The position numbers were made by a program, and so were the translations under genes. Of a stretch of DNA of 36,230 nucleotides, positions 16,132-26,543 are shown piece after piece. The notes below the pieces were generated by a model. That model saw only the letters and a list, made by a program, of their open reading frames with translations, was not told the origin of the DNA and did no database searches. Source of the stretch: Candidatus Methanomicula labiotermitis (lineage in GTDB: Archaea > Thermoplasmatota > Thermoplasmata > Methanomassiliicoccales > Methanomethylophilaceae); assembly GCA_009780575.1 (NCBI GenBank), contig WQZU01000013.1, positions 1 to 36,230 of the forward strand, read 5' to 3'. Each line of letters begins with the position of its first letter. Position 1 is the first letter of the stretch.

Positions 16132-16764
16132 TTGCCAGATGATAAAAAAGAGTTGTATGACGCGATGATATCCTGTAAGGTACCTGACATAAAAAATGCA
16201 GTCGAAAATGCTAGAAAGAATAAACTCGCCGCCACCGAGATAATCGATGCCATGGGCGAGGGGATGACGCAGGTAGGTATCCTCTTCGAAAGAGGAAAAC
16301 TGTTTCTGCCACATGTGATGAGCGCCGCGGCGGGAATGAAGGACGCGATCGCTGTGCTCGGACCCGAACTATCTAAAAGCGGGGACAGCACCAAAAGGGC
16401 ATCCGTGGTCATGGGGACGGTGCAGGGAGACGTCCATGACATCGGGAAATCCATATGTTCGACCATGCTTCAGTGCGCCGGGTTCGACGTGCATGACCTG
16501 GGAAGGGACGTACCCAATGACGAATTCATAAAGAAGATCAAGGAAGGATGCACAATGTGCGGAATGTCCTCTCTTATGACGACGACGATGGTCGTGCAGA
16601 AAGATATAATAGAGATTCTGAAAGCCCAGGGGCTTCGTGACAAGGTTGTCGTAATGGTAGGAGGAGCACCGGTCACTCAGTCATACGCTGACAAGATCGG
16701 TGCCGACATCTACGGAGAGACGGCAAGCGAAACCACCAACAAAGCAAAGGCGATCAAGAGGTGA
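16132..16764 (+). CDS. mtbC: Dimethylamine corrinoid protein MtbC
   Basis: This 210-residue methyl carrier holds a cobamide and shuttles methyl groups from MtbB to the CoM methyltransferase. A helical cap domain (1-85) precedes a Rossmann B12 domain with the lower-axial DVHDIG motif (D100, H102, G105), GMSSLMTTTM and VVMVGGAPVTQ. It starts with TTG at 16132 preceded by a strong GGGGGAGG; the next in-frame Met would remove 11 residues. The substrate call follows from its partner: the dimethylamine methyltransferase gene overlaps its end. The sequence alone could also be MtmC or MttC. Confidence 0.9.
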   Translation: MPDDKKELYDAMISCKVPDIKNAVENARKNKLAATEIIDAMGEGMTQVGILFERGKLFLPHVMSAAAGMKDAIAVLGPELSKSGDSTKRASVVMGTVQGDVHDIGKSICSTMLQCAGFDVHDLGRDVPNDEFIKKIKEGCTMCGMSSLMTTTMVVQKDIIEILKAQGLRDKVVVMVGGAPVTQSYADKIGADIYGETASETTNKAKAIKR

Positions 16765-16769
16765 TCACA

Positions 16770-18173
16770 ATGACGGAATACTATACGCGGAGAGGCGACG
16801 GAAAAAGGATCACCATGACGAAGAAGCAGTTCATGGATGATATCCAGGACGGTATGGCAGACGCGGCCGACATGGGAGAGATACCGGTCCTGAATGCAAA
16901 TGAGGTTGAAGTGTTACTGGGAATACTGATGACCCGGGACAGGATCGTCGGTGTTGAGCCCGGCAACGAAGTTGTGTTGACATATGACATAGGACAGCTG
17001 GATTTCACCGGCGACAACGGCAACAGCGGCAACGGCGTCGATGTCGGAAGACTTGAATCGGCGATGCTCCATGAAAGAGCGCTTGCCGCGGACACGTTCG
17101 AACTTGCTCACGCGGACTACAGCATAAAACCGGTGAAACCGATCATATCGAATGAAATGCAGACGATGGAACAGATCCAGAATCAGATAACTGTTCCGTT
17201 CTTCTACGGCGCAATGCCGAACGCCGGCCTGTATTATGCACCCGACGGACCTTACGGGAACCCGACTGACCTGATGAGGGAATTCAAAATAGAAGAGGCG
17301 ATGACCGCCGCGGAACTCACGGCGGATCATCTGGCAAGGGATATAGAATACGTTGCAACGAGGATGAACGCAGCCGGCGCGGACGGGTTCAATTTCGACA
17401 CCACCGCATCAGCCGGTGATGCCGATTTCGTGGGTACGCTGAGAGGTGCCGAAAAACTCAGGAAAGCGTGCCCCGACGCGTACATCATGATCGGCATGGC
17501 GGGAGAATCGATCATGGGTATCCACGGATCGATCGAATACGCCGGAGAAGCGGTTGCCGGAAAATATCCGCACCAGCAGATCAAGTTCGCCGAGAAAGCC
17601 GGAGCAAACGTATTCGGACCGGTCGTCAACACAAATACGAGCAAAAGTTTGGCGTGGAATCTGGCACGTTCGGTGACGTTCATAAAGGAATGCATAAAGG
17701 TTGCGAAGATACCCTGCCACGTGAACATGGGAATGGGTGTCGGCGGAATACCGATGTGTGAAACGGTTCCGCTTGATGCGATCACGAGATGCGGCAAAGC
17801 GATGGTGGAGATCGCCAAGGTAGACGGCATATAGGTTGGGGTGGGGGACACCGCCGGAATGGCGATCCCCCACTACATGACCGCCGGAATGGGCGGTATA
17901 AGATCTGCCGGCGACCTCGTTGCCAGAATGCAGTTCTCGAAGAACATGAAGATCGGAAAGGCCAAGGAATACGTTGCGAAGAAGCTTGGTGTCTCAACCC
18001 TTGAGATAGCCGACGAGTATCTCATGAGGGAACTCAGGGAAGAGCTGAAGATCGGTGTGATAACCGGTGTGCCCGGAGCGCCGAGAGGAATAGCGGCGAA
18101 GATGAACATCGAAAGTATTCTTGACGTCAAGATCAACAGCTGTGAGATCTTCAGGAAAAATACCAAGAAATGA
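16770..18173 (+). CDS. mtbB: Dimethylamine methyltransferase MtbB, pyrrolysine-containing (in-frame TAG)
   Basis: The gene reads [20 protein letters not shown] and runs to a TAG at 17832-17834, after VEIAKVDGI. The same frame continues with [24 protein letters not shown]-like ARMQFSKNM and [19 protein letters not shown] to TGA at 18173. The whole is 467 residues, with TAG at codon 355. Known MtbB proteins have this length, these flanks and pyrrolysine at about residue 356. MtbB moves one methyl of dimethylamine to MtbC, pyrrolysine being the catalytic electrophile. ATG 16770 follows an AGGTGA that also contains the mtbC stop; a GTG at 16761 is less likely. A 7-bp hairpin with a T run follows the gene. 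Confidence 0.96.
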
Positions 18174-18187
18174 ACGGCGACACAAAC

Positions 18188-18208
18188 GGACGGCGTAAGC
18201 CGTCCTTT
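18188..18208 (+). terminator. Hairpin terminator after mtbB
   Basis: GGACGGC-GTAA-GCCGTCC forms a perfect 7-bp stem, directly followed by TTTC, 14 bp after the mtbB stop. It would end the mtbC-mtbB transcript before the convergent mtt operon. Confidence 0.55.
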
Positions 18209-18292
18209 CAAACATCTTCAGCGGTATGACGTTGCGCATACCGTTCCTTTCATCGTTTTCCTTGCTGTTTGGCATCCGTTGCAATTCCTGAT

Positions 18293-18319
18293 AATAAAAA
18301 GAGAGGGGCCTTCGGCCCC
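18293..18319 (-). terminator. Hairpin terminator after mttC
   Basis: On the minus strand GGGGCC-GAA-GGCCCC forms a 6-bp GC-rich stem followed by TCTCTTTTTATT. It lies just past the mttC stop and has the classical stem plus U-tract form. Confidence 0.6.
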
Positions 18320-18325
18320 AATGGT

Positions 18326-18976
18326 TTACTTCAAGGCCGCTGTGAACTTTGCGACGGCGTCAGATGCGTTCTCTGTGTAGAGGTCCGCACCTATGTCCGT
18401 TGCCCACTTCTGTGTAACGGGACCGCCGCCGACGTTCGTAAGGATCTTATCCCTTATTCCCTCTTTTTTCAGGAGTCCTTCGAATGTCTTCTGTCCAAGC
18501 ATTGTTGACGTCATGAGGGCGGAAGTTCCCACTGCGATCGCTTTGTGATCCTTGCACGCCTGCACAATTATTCCAAGCTCAACGTCCCTTCCTATATTGA
18601 AAACATTGAACCCTGCGGATTTCAGCATAATGGCAACGATATCCTTCCCTATGGAATGGATATCTCCCTCTATCGAACATATGACAACGTTACCCAATCC
18701 TTCTCCGACCGATTTGCCCGACTTTTCCAGTTCGGGAGTGAGGATCTTAACGGCCGCTTCCAGCGCCGCAGCCGCCGCCATTACGTGCGGCAGGAACAGC
18801 TTTTTCTGTCCGAAAAGATCCCCCACTTCCGTCATTCCGGCCGTGAATCCGTTCTGGATCAGATCAACAAGATCCGCTTTTTCCGAAATAGCCTGCTGTG
18901 CAATGGCCGCCGCCTCTTTGTTCTGGTAGGTCGTGACTGCGTTCTTTGCTCTTTTGTTCAATTCTTCCTGCGACAT
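18326..18976 (-). CDS. mttC: Trimethylamine corrinoid protein MttC
   Basis: This 216-residue corrinoid carrier is paralogous to MtbC. The helical cap (1-85, with LFGQKKLFLPHVMAAAAAL) precedes a B12-binding domain with DIHSIG (D105, H107, G110), VGTSALMTSTM and LTNVGGGPVTQ. The start at ATG 18976 follows AGGAGGAT immediately upstream; upstream codons in frame are not family-like. Its ATG lies one base after the mttB stop, so translation is coupled. The trimethylamine assignment rests on pairing with MttB. Confidence 0.94.
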   Translation of the reverse strand: MSQEELNKRAKNAVTTYQNKEAAAIAQQAISEKADLVDLIQNGFTAGMTEVGDLFGQKKLFLPHVMAAAAALEAAVKILTPELEKSGKSVGEGLGNVVICSIEGDIHSIGKDIVAIMLKSAGFNVFNIGRDVELGIIVQACKDHKAIAVGTSALMTSTMLGQKTFEGLLKKEGIRDKILTNVGGGPVTQKWATDIGADLYTENASDAVAKFTAALK

Positions 18977-18977
18977 T

Positions 18978-20477
18978 TCAATCCTCCTCCTGTTGTGTCT
19001 TCGCATAATCCTCATCTGCTCTTTTCACGACATCTTCCATTGCTTTCAGCCTGTCTGCGGGGATCTCGAGGACCTTGTGGTTCTTTATCACATCTTTGAC
19101 GACCTCGTGGGCAATTTCCACGACATCCTTGCTTCCCGCGTTCCTCCAGTCTCCCAGCATTTCGCGGTTGAACAAGTGCGGCTTGGACTGTATGCCCATG
19201 TACTCCATCGTGGTCGGTTGTCCTATGAAATCATTACCCGCGCCTACTTCCTTGATCGAATCGATCGCAAGCGTCTTGTCATCGATGACAACACCTTCCA
19301 TGGCTTTCTTGAACATCGAGATCATGTCATTGTCGATCACAAGCTGCTCCATGGAGAACGTCATTCCGAGTTCCACCATGCCTGCTCCGTATATCGCGTT
19401 GGCACCGGCCAAGGACGGTAAAAGACCGGTAATGGTCTTTTCATGAGCCGCCTGAGCGTCCGGTACCTTCGCATCGGTCTATATGCCGGCCACAAAGGTC
19501 GGTAAGCCGTAACGCTGTCCCAATTTGGCTACGGATGAACTGATCAGTGCAAGTTCAGGAGCGCCGACCGGAGCGGTTCCGTGCAGAAGATCGAAGCAAG
19601 TCGTTGATGATCCGCACCAATTCTTCGCCCCGGGCACCGTGAGCTGGCTGAGAACAATGCCGGAGAGAATTTCTGCGTTATGTGTAACGAGGGTTCCCGC
19701 GATGAACACGGGCGATGTTCCGCCGGACATTGCCATACTGAGGACATTGACAGGCATCCCGAATCTTGCTCCTTTTATGATGACCTGACAAGCATTGTCG
19801 CAAAGCCCCAGCGGACTGGTGGGACAGATCAAAAGCGAGCACAGCGGCATATCGAAGGCCATCTGCTCGTCCCCTCCGTAGAACGCTTTCACAAGTTCCC
19901 AATAGTAATCAACATGGATGCCCACGGGATCAACATGATGGAAGTGTTTTGATGTTGATCTGATAGAAATGAACATTTCATGCACATCCACCATTCCTTT
20001 CCCCGCAACATCTCTTGCCGATACGGGAAGCGAGAAGAAGTCCATGTTCTCCGCCCAATCCACAATCTTACCGCAGTTGATGAGATCATTCTTAGTTGAA
20101 TCCATCGTTTCGAATTTCCCATTCCCGAGATAATTGCACATTTGGATCCCGGTCCCGAAACATGTATAGTGCACCTTTCCTCCGCACTCCATGGCAATGG
20201 CCTTTCCATCACGCCCGTAGAGGTAGAATTTCGAAGGCACGGTTGACAATGCCTTCTTCACTATCTTCTCCGGGATCCTTACCATGTTTGTTTTCACATC
20301 GACGTGGCAACCTCCTTTTTTGAAGATCTCCTGAGCCTCTTTGTCAGTCACCATGATACCGTTGTTCTCCAACACGTCCATCGTCGCTTGGTGCAAGGCT
20401 TGAAATCCGTCTTCAGAAAAAAGATCGAAACTTAGCCCCTGCAGCATATAGCGACCGGGATACTGATTCTCCTTCAT
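18978..20477 (-). CDS. mttB: Trimethylamine methyltransferase MttB, pyrrolysine-containing (in-frame TAG)
   Basis: The frame starts [20 protein letters not shown] and runs to TAG at 19481-19479 after [10 protein letters not shown]. It continues without a shift as [31 protein letters not shown] and so on to TGA at 18980-18978. The total is 499 residues with TAG at codon 333; known MttB proteins are about 495 residues with pyrrolysine at about 334 in the same VAGxOTDAK-type context. MttB demethylates trimethylamine onto MttC. The start has GGAGGAG upstream and a double TATA-like region at 20522-20540 on this strand. Non-pyrrolysine MttB relatives (such as MtgB) lack this TAG, so the trimethylamine call is firm. 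Confidence 0.97.
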
Positions 20478-20521
20478 TGTTTTACTCCTCCTTCCGTGCG
20501 TTCTTCGCACAGAAAAGCATA

Positions 20522-20540
20522 ATATATAGTGGATATATAA
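20522..20540 (-). promoter_or_regulatory. TATA region of the mttBC operon
   Basis: The minus strand contains TTATATATCC and CTATATATT, either of which could be the TATA box. The nearer one would give a leader of about 35 bases before mttB. The 348 bp between mttB and the thermosome gene hold only the two divergent promoters as far as I can see. Confidence 0.45.
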
Positions 20541-20763
20541 TCCTTCTTTGTTGAAAAATTCCACATCTCTCTGCGTTCAATTTTTTGACTCTCCTGACCG
20601 ATGCTTAAGCGACCCCGGCTCTGAGTATTTGACCGGACGGAGTTGATTCTCATAGGAGAGATTGTTTTTGAACAGTTCAGGAATTAAACAGTCCGATTTG
20701 TTCTCAGAGATCGGTGTTCACACGGTTTCTTGATAAAAATATGCTCGGTACAAAAAGATAACG

Positions 20764-20771
20764 TTTATATA
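20764..20771 (+). promoter_or_regulatory. TATA box of the thermosome gene
   Basis: TTTATATA is preceded by an A/G-rich AAAAAGATAACG that fits a BRE. The predicted start of transcription is near 20794, giving a leader of about 30 bases that includes GGAGG at 20811-20815. Confidence 0.55.
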
Positions 20772-20825
20772 GAAGAACTAACTTTAGCCAAATAAAGTTC
20801 CGAAATATTTGGAGGTATGAAGACT

Positions 20826-22460
20826 ATGGGTATGGGTAACGCACCCATCTTGATACTCAAAGAGGGTACCAAGAGGGATAAAGGAAAAGACGCTCAGTTT
20901 AACAACATCGCGGCCGCAAGGACGATATCAGACGCAGTTAGAAGCAGCCTCGGTCCGAGGGGAATGGACAAGATGCTCGTCGATTCGATGGGCGATGTGA
21001 TAATCACCAACGACGGTGTCACGATCTTGAAAGAGATAGACGTACAGCACCCGGCGGCGAAGATGCTCGTAGAGGTCGCTAAAACACAGGATGCGGAAGT
21101 CGGCGACGGTACAACGACGTCAGTCATAATCGCAGGCGAACTCCTGAAGAAGGCGATCGACATGGTCGACTCAAGCGTTCACCCGACGATAATCGCAAGC
21201 GGTTACAGAATGGCTAACGCAAAGGCGCAGGAGATACTCGTCGACGTTTCCGCAAAAGTGTCATTGAAAGACGACAAACTCTTGAAGAAGATCGCAGAGA
21301 CGGCGATGATAAGCAAACAGGTCAACAACTCCAAAGAGTTCTTCGGAGATCTTGTAGTCAACGCGGTGAAGACGATCGTCGAGAAAGAAGATGACGGAAA
21401 GATGACCGCAGACCTCAGGAACATACAGGTCGTCAAAGTAACGGGAGGCTCAATGGATGACACGATCCTGACAAAAGGATTGATCATCGACAAGGAACCG
21501 GTACACCCGTCCATGCCCAGGCTCATAAAGGGCGCCAAGGTCGCATTGATGGACGCCCCGTTCGAAGTGAAGAAGACGGAGATCGATGCAAAGATAGAGA
21601 TCACCGATCCCAGCCAGCTCGGCGCATTCCTCGCAGAAGAGGAGAACATGCTGAAGAGGATGGTAGAGAAGATAAAATCGGTAGGCGCGAACGCAGTGTT
21701 CTGCCAGAAGGGCATAGACGATCTCGCGCAGCACTTCCTCGCCAAAGAGGGAATATACGCTGCCAGGCGCGTCAAGAAGGACGACATGGAGAAACTCGCA
21801 AAATCCACCGGCGCTAACGTCGTGAACAAGTTCGATGAACTTGAGAAGGTAGATCTGGGCGAGGCCGGCCTCATAGAGGTCAAGAAGATGCAGGATGAGG
21901 AGATGACATTCGTCACCGACCTCAAGGACACGAAGGCCGTATCCATACTCATAAGGGGCGGTACGAAACACGTCATCGACGAGATCGAGAGATCGCTCAT
22001 TGACGCATGGAGTGTAGTGAAAGTTGCCATCGAAGACGGAATGATGGTCACAGGCGGCGGCTCAACGGCCGTTGAACTGGCAATGGGCCTCAGAGAGTAC
22101 GCGGCATCAGTCGGCGGAAGGGAACAGATCGCGATAGACGCGTTCGCATCCGCGATGGAGATAATCCCGACAACGCTCGCCGAGAATGCGGGCCTTGATC
22201 CGATAGACATACTCATCGAGATGAGGAAGCAGCACAAGGCAGGCAAGAAACACGCAGGACTCAACCCGTTCACGGGCAAGGTCGAGGACATGATGAAACT
22301 CGACGTCATCGAGCCTTACAGAATAGGTAAGCAGGCCATCAACTCGGCCACCGATGCGGCGGTAATGATCCTCAGGATAGACGATGTCATCGCGGCGCGC
22401 GGAACGCCCATGCCGTCCGGACCTCCGGGACCGCCCGGCGGAATGGACATGGACGACTGA
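20826..22460 (+). CDS. thsA: Thermosome subunit (group II chaperonin)
   Basis: This 544-residue archaeal Hsp60/CCT-type chaperonin subunit builds an ATP-driven double ring for protein folding. It opens with [19 protein letters not shown], followed by [25 protein letters not shown], the nucleotide motif [10 protein letters not shown] and [12 protein letters not shown]. The C-terminus ends in a Pro/Gly tail [12 protein letters not shown], resembling the GGM tails that line the cavity. GGAGG ends only one base before the ATG at 20817, so ATG 20826 (spacing about 10) is the likelier start. A hairpin follows, then the Hsp70 operon on the same strand. Confidence 0.96.
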   Translation: MGMGNAPILILKEGTKRDKGKDAQFNNIAAARTISDAVRSSLGPRGMDKMLVDSMGDVIITNDGVTILKEIDVQHPAAKMLVEVAKTQDAEVGDGTTTSVIIAGELLKKAIDMVDSSVHPTIIASGYRMANAKAQEILVDVSAKVSLKDDKLLKKIAETAMISKQVNNSKEFFGDLVVNAVKTIVEKEDDGKMTADLRNIQVVKVTGGSMDDTILTKGLIIDKEPVHPSMPRLIKGAKVALMDAPFEVKKTEIDAKIEITDPSQLGAFLAEEENMLKRMVEKIKSVGANAVFCQKGIDDLAQHFLAKEGIYAARRVKKDDMEKLAKSTGANVVNKFDELEKVDLGEAGLIEVKKMQDEEMTFVTDLKDTKAVSILIRGGTKHVIDEIERSLIDAWSVVKVAIEDGMMVTGGGSTAVELAMGLREYAASVGGREQIAIDAFASAMEIIPTTLAENAGLDPIDILIEMRKQHKAGKKHAGLNPFTGKVEDMMKLDVIEPYRIGKQAINSATDAAVMILRIDDVIAARGTPMPSGPPGPPGGMDMDD

Positions 22461-22468
22461 ACGGACAA

Positions 22469-22492
22469 AGGGGTCACACCCCCTCTTTAATT
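22469..22492 (+). terminator. Hairpin and T-rich tract after thermosome gene
   Basis: GGGG-TCACA-CCCC forms a short GC stem followed by TCTTTAATTT. It lies 9 bp past the thermosome stop and about 30 bp before grpE. Confidence 0.45.
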
Positions 22493-22519
22493 TATATTCA
22501 ACTAACGGAGTGTAACTGC

Positions 22520-23041
22520 ATGACTGGTAAGTCTCCAAAAGCGGGTGCCGAAAAGGTCAAAGAGACGCTAGAGAGGAAAATAGCGGAGGCAGAAGGGAAA
22601 GCCGCCGAGAACATGGATCTCGCAAAAAGGATACAGGCAGACTTCGACAATTACAAGAAAAGGACGCATAGGGACAACGAAGAATTCAGAAGGTTCGCAA
22701 CGGAATCCCTCATCTCCGAAATGCTGGGGATCACGGATGACCTTGAACGCGCACTGTCACATGCGGACAAGGACAGCGATCTGGCAATAGGCGTCAGCGG
22801 CATACGGAACAACCTCATGAAGATCTTCGGATCAAGAGGATTGACCGAGATACCGACGGACGGAAAGTTCGATCCGAGCATCCACGAGGCGCTCTGCGCG
22901 GAACCGGGTGACACCGACGGAATAATCACGGAAGTGTTCATGAAAGGATACAAGATAGGAGACCGCGTGATCAGATACGCGAAAGTTAAAGTGACAAAGA
23001 AACAAACAGAAGAAGGTGAGCAGAAATGTCAAGAATCATAG
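22520..23041 (+). CDS. grpE: GrpE nucleotide-exchange factor
   Basis: GrpE releases ADP from DnaK. The 173 residues have the long N-terminal coiled coil ([20 protein letters not shown]), then [20 protein letters not shown], a four-helix region and a beta domain with [12 protein letters not shown] and [16 protein letters not shown], all in family order. GGAG lies 9 bp before the ATG. It ends in TAG (23039-23041), overlapping dnaK by 16 bp. If that TAG were read as pyrrolysine, about 20 extra residues would be added before TGA. Confidence 0.95.
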   Translation: MTGKSPKAGAEKVKETLERKIAEAEGKAAENMDLAKRIQADFDNYKKRTHRDNEEFRRFATESLISEMLGITDDLERALSHADKDSDLAIGVSGIRNNLMKIFGSRGLTEIPTDGKFDPSIHEALCAEPGDTDGIITEVFMKGYKIGDRVIRYAKVKVTKKQTEEGEQKCQES

Positions 23042-24906
23042 GAATTGATCTGGGAACAAGCAACTCGGCCGCCTCTATACTGGAGGGAGGCAGACCGACA
23101 ATGATCCCCAGTGCAGAGGGGACGAGCGTGGGCGGAAAGGCCTTTCCATCGTACGTAGCATTCACGACCGACGATCAGCTGCTGGTAGGAGAACCGGCAA
23201 GGAGACAGGCGGTCACAAACCCGAACGGTACGATCAAGAACATCAAAAGGAAGATGGGCACCGAAGAGACGGTAAAGATATTGGACAAGGAATACACGCC
23301 GCAGCAGATATCGGCGTTCATATTGCAGAAAGTAAAGAGGGACGCGGAATCTTACCTCGGTGAGACGATATCAAAAGCGGTCATCACTGTGCCGGCGTAC
23401 TTCAATGACAATCAGAGACAGGCGACCAAGGACGCCGGCGCGATAGCGGGCCTTGAAGTGGTCCGTATAATAAACGAACCGACGGCGGCCGCATTGGCGT
23501 ATGGTTTAGAGAAAAGCGGCGTTGAGCAGAAGATCATGGTGTTCGATCTCGGAGGCGGAACACTGGACGTGACGATAATGGAGTTCAGCGACGGCGTCTT
23601 CGAAGTAATATCGACATCCGGCGACACGAAGCTGGGCGGATCGGATATGGATGAGGTGCTCACGTCATACGTGCTCAAGGAGTTCGAGAAGCGCGAAGGC
23701 ATCGACCTGTCTAAGGACAACATGGCCTTCTGGAGAATGCGCGAAGCGTGCGAGAAGGCGAAAATAGAATTGTCCACGACAATGCAGACCGAGATCAATC
23801 TGCCGTTCATCAGCTCGGATGCGTCAGGCCCCAAACACATGGTGCAGACGCTTACTCGCGCAAAGCTGGAAGAACTTGTGTCTCCGATAGTGAACAAATG
23901 CAAAGGGCCGATAGAAACGGCAATGAAGGATGCGAAACTTTCGAAGGACGATATAAACAAGATCATCATGGTCGGCGGCCCGACGAGGATGCCGATAGTT
24001 CAGAATTTTGTGGAGAATCTCATAGGTTCGAAGATACAGAGGGGCATCGATCCGATGGAGTGCGTATCGATGGGCGCAGCGGTTCAGGGCGCAGTGCTTT
24101 CCGGAGAAGTGAAGGACGTCCTTCTGCTTGACGTGACGCCGCTCTCGCTCAGCATAGAGACGCTCGGCGGCATAGCAACGAAACTGATCGAACGAAACAC
24201 CACAATACCGACAAAGAAATCGCAGGTGTTCTCAACCGCGGTGGATAATCAGCCGTCGGTGGAGATACACGTGGTCCAGGGAGAAAGGGAAATGGCGGGC
24301 GACAACACATCGCTCGGAAAGTTCAGCCTCGACGGCATCCCGCCTGCGCCCCGCGGTCTGCCGCAGATCGAAGTGACGTTCGACATAGATGCGAACGGGA
24401 TAATCAATGTCTCGGCGAAGGACAAAGGCACAGGTAAAGAACAGAAGATAACGATAATGTCATCAAACAAGCTGAGCAAAGACGACATCGACAAGATGGT
24501 TGATGAAGCCGCACATTTCGCCGACGCGGACAAAGCGAAGCGTGAGAACATCGAACTCCTGAATCAGTCGGAGGCCGCGATATACACAATACGCACTTCG
24601 CTGAACGAATTGGGTGAGAAAGTTAACAATGAAGAGAGAGCGGGCGTTGAAGCGGCGATCTCCGATCTTGAGGCGGCAAGGGGAACAAAGGACGGTGCTC
24701 AGATAAAGTCTAAGATGGAAGCCCTTTACAAATCGATGGAGCCGATAACCAGGAAATTATATCAGGATGCCGGCTGCGGCACCGATTGCGGCACCGATTG
24801 CGGACCTGAATGCGGCGACGACGAAAAAAGAAAGGGCAAACGCAAAAGTAAAAAGGCCGATGGCGACTTTGTGGATGCAGACTATAAGATAGTGGACGAA
24901 GAGTGA
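23026..24906 (+). CDS. dnaK: DnaK (Hsp70) with a four-cysteine C-terminal insert
   Basis: This 626-residue Hsp70 begins [19 protein letters not shown]. It has the nucleotide motifs [30 protein letters not shown] and [12 protein letters not shown], the linker [14 protein letters not shown], and a substrate-binding domain with [13 protein letters not shown] and [19 protein letters not shown]. Before the usual acidic end, the lid tail carries cysteines at 584, 588, 592 and 596 in tandem [16 protein letters not shown] units. I do not know these from standard DnaK, and they could bind metal. Archaeal dnaK genes are generally viewed as acquired from bacteria. The stop overlaps the dnaJ start (TGATG). 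Confidence 0.96.
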   Translation: MSRIIGIDLGTSNSAASILEGGRPTMIPSAEGTSVGGKAFPSYVAFTTDDQLLVGEPARRQAVTNPNGTIKNIKRKMGTEETVKILDKEYTPQQISAFILQKVKRDAESYLGETISKAVITVPAYFNDNQRQATKDAGAIAGLEVVRIINEPTAAALAYGLEKSGVEQKIMVFDLGGGTLDVTIMEFSDGVFEVISTSGDTKLGGSDMDEVLTSYVLKEFEKREGIDLSKDNMAFWRMREACEKAKIELSTTMQTEINLPFISSDASGPKHMVQTLTRAKLEELVSPIVNKCKGPIETAMKDAKLSKDDINKIIMVGGPTRMPIVQNFVENLIGSKIQRGIDPMECVSMGAAVQGAVLSGEVKDVLLLDVTPLSLSIETLGGIATKLIERNTTIPTKKSQVFSTAVDNQPSVEIHVVQGEREMAGDNTSLGKFSLDGIPPAPRGLPQIEVTFDIDANGIINVSAKDKGTGKEQKITIMSSNKLSKDDIDKMVDEAAHFADADKAKRENIELLNQSEAAIYTIRTSLNELGEKVNNEERAGVEAAISDLEAARGTKDGAQIKSKMEALYKSMEPITRKLYQDAGCGTDCGTDCGPECGDDEKRKGKRKSKKADGDFVDADYKIVDEE

Positions 24907-26027
24907 TGCCGAGAGACTACTACGAAATATTGGGCGTCGGCAAGGGCGCAGAACAGGACGAGATCAAGAAAGCTTACCGAAGGCTTGCCAGAGAGAATCA
25001 TCCGGATGTCTCCAAGGATCCGAAAGAGGTCGCGGAGGAGAAGTTCAAGGAGATATCGGAAGCGTATGAGGTGCTTTCCGATGAGAACAAAAGGAAAACG
25101 TACGACCAGTACGGGCACTCCGGCGTGAACCAGCAGTTCAGCGGCGGCGGGTTCTCATGGGACGACTTCACGCGCTTCGATGACATACGCGACATATTCG
25201 GCGGCGGAGGAAGCATATTCGACATATTCTTCGGCGGAGGCGGTTCAAGAAGAACAAAGAACTCGCCCGCACAGGGTGAATCGCTGCGTTATGACGTTGC
25301 CATGACGCTGAAGGAAGTCCTCGACGGAAGGACGGAGGAGATACAGGTTCCGAAGACATCCGGCTGCACGGACTGCAGAGGCACCGGCGGCAAGGACGGT
25401 AAAGTTGACAAATGCGCTCAATGCGGCGGCGTAGGTCAGATGCAGATGGTCCGGAACAGCCCGTTCGGGCGCATAGCGTCGGTCGCCGAATGCCCGAAAT
25501 GCAGCGGATCCGGAAGAACGTACAAGGACCGGTGTCCGAAATGCCGCGGTTCCGGCCGCGTATCAAAGACCAGTACGGTCAGCGTCACGATACCGAAAGG
25601 CATCGAGAACGGTACGAGGCTGCGCATCCAGGGCGAAGGGGATGCGGGATACAGCGGAGGGCCGCCCGGAGATCTTTATGTGATAGTCCGCGTGAAAGAT
25701 GACGCACGGTTCGATCGCGACGGCATCAATCTGTGGACGGACGTCGTTACAACATATCCGCGTCTGGTGCTCGGAGGCAAGGAAGAGGTCACAACGCTCG
25801 AAGGGGAAACCGCGAAAGTAACGATACCTCCGGGAACCCAGGTCGGTTCCGTTCTCCGGCTTTCGGGGAAAGGACTTCCTAAGTTCAGGGCAGATTCACG
25901 CGGAGATCTTTTCCTGCGCGTCAAAATAGAGGTTCCGACGAAAGTGACGGAAGAGGAAAAGGAATGTCTGAGAAAACTTGATGGTAAAACCACACAAAAA
26001 AGATCGAAAAGTTTCTTCAAGAAGTGA
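24906..26027 (+). CDS. dnaJ: DnaJ (Hsp40 co-chaperone)
   Basis: This 373-residue type I J protein stimulates DnaK ATPase and delivers clients. The J domain contains HPD (32-34). A G/F-rich linker follows (repeated FGGGGS). The zinc domain (about 152-225) has four CxxCxGxG motifs: [32 protein letters not shown]. The client-binding beta domains end with [18 protein letters not shown]. The start is ATG 24906 overlapping the dnaK stop. The grpE-dnaK-dnaJ order with overlapping genes indicates one operon. Confidence 0.96.
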   Translation: MPRDYYEILGVGKGAEQDEIKKAYRRLARENHPDVSKDPKEVAEEKFKEISEAYEVLSDENKRKTYDQYGHSGVNQQFSGGGFSWDDFTRFDDIRDIFGGGGSIFDIFFGGGGSRRTKNSPAQGESLRYDVAMTLKEVLDGRTEEIQVPKTSGCTDCRGTGGKDGKVDKCAQCGGVGQMQMVRNSPFGRIASVAECPKCSGSGRTYKDRCPKCRGSGRVSKTSTVSVTIPKGIENGTRLRIQGEGDAGYSGGPPGDLYVIVRVKDDARFDRDGINLWTDVVTTYPRLVLGGKEEVTTLEGETAKVTIPPGTQVGSVLRLSGKGLPKFRADSRGDLFLRVKIEVPTKVTEEEKECLRKLDGKTTQKRSKSFFKK

Positions 26028-26091
26028 ACGTCACATGTTCGCATAAGGTTTAAAAGGAAAAAGAAAGAACGGCACTGAGTGCCGGTTTGGA

Positions 26092-26511
26092 TCACCTTCT
26101 GAAGTACGCCTTCACAGACGGCCGGTACAGGAGCAAAAGACACAGCACCGACAATGCGAATATGAATATGCCTACAGGCTCACCGACAACAAACGAAAGG
26201 ATGCTGAACAGTATCGAGAGCACAAGTACGATGACTATCAGGGTCCTGCCTATCCTGGATCCGTTGAACAACAGGAGTGCCAGTATGAGCGTTATGATCC
26301 CGATCACCATCATGGTCACACCAACGGCACTGACAATTAGGTCGAACATCTCTTGGGTCATGTCCTCCAATCCTTCGATCACGGGAAGCTCATAATCCGC
26401 AGCCATTACAAGAGCTCCCTGTACCAAACACCAAACACCGACCGCCGCCACTATCAGGACTGCGAGCAAAAGCGCCGCCGGTCTGCCTCTGTATTCTCTG
26501 GTATCAACCAT
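26092..26511 (-). CDS. Membrane protein, four predicted transmembrane helices
   Basis: The 139 residues show four hydrophobic stretches (about 12-34, 58-81, 86-106 and 110-129). An extracytoplasmic-looking acidic segment follows the first helix (DYELPVIEGLEDMTQEMF), and the C-terminus is basic (RPSVKAYFRR). There is no recognisable catalytic motif, and I cannot assign a family. It converges with dnaJ. The 32-bp gap to the repeat-protein gene upstream on the same strand suggests possible cotranscription. Confidence 0.72.
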   Translation of the reverse strand: MVDTREYRGRPAALLLAVLIVAAVGVWCLVQGALVMAADYELPVIEGLEDMTQEMFDLIVSAVGVTMMVIGIITLILALLLFNGSRIGRTLIVIVLVLSILFSILSFVVGEPVGIFIFALSVLCLLLLYRPSVKAYFRR

Positions 26512-26543
26512 GTTAAGTACATAATTGTTACATAGATATATAT

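Noticed and set aside
21203-22309. Long minus-strand ORF of 368 codons inside the thermosome gene
   Set aside because: It is a serine-rich antisense shadow created by the codon usage of the thermosome gene, with no promoter or ribosome site.
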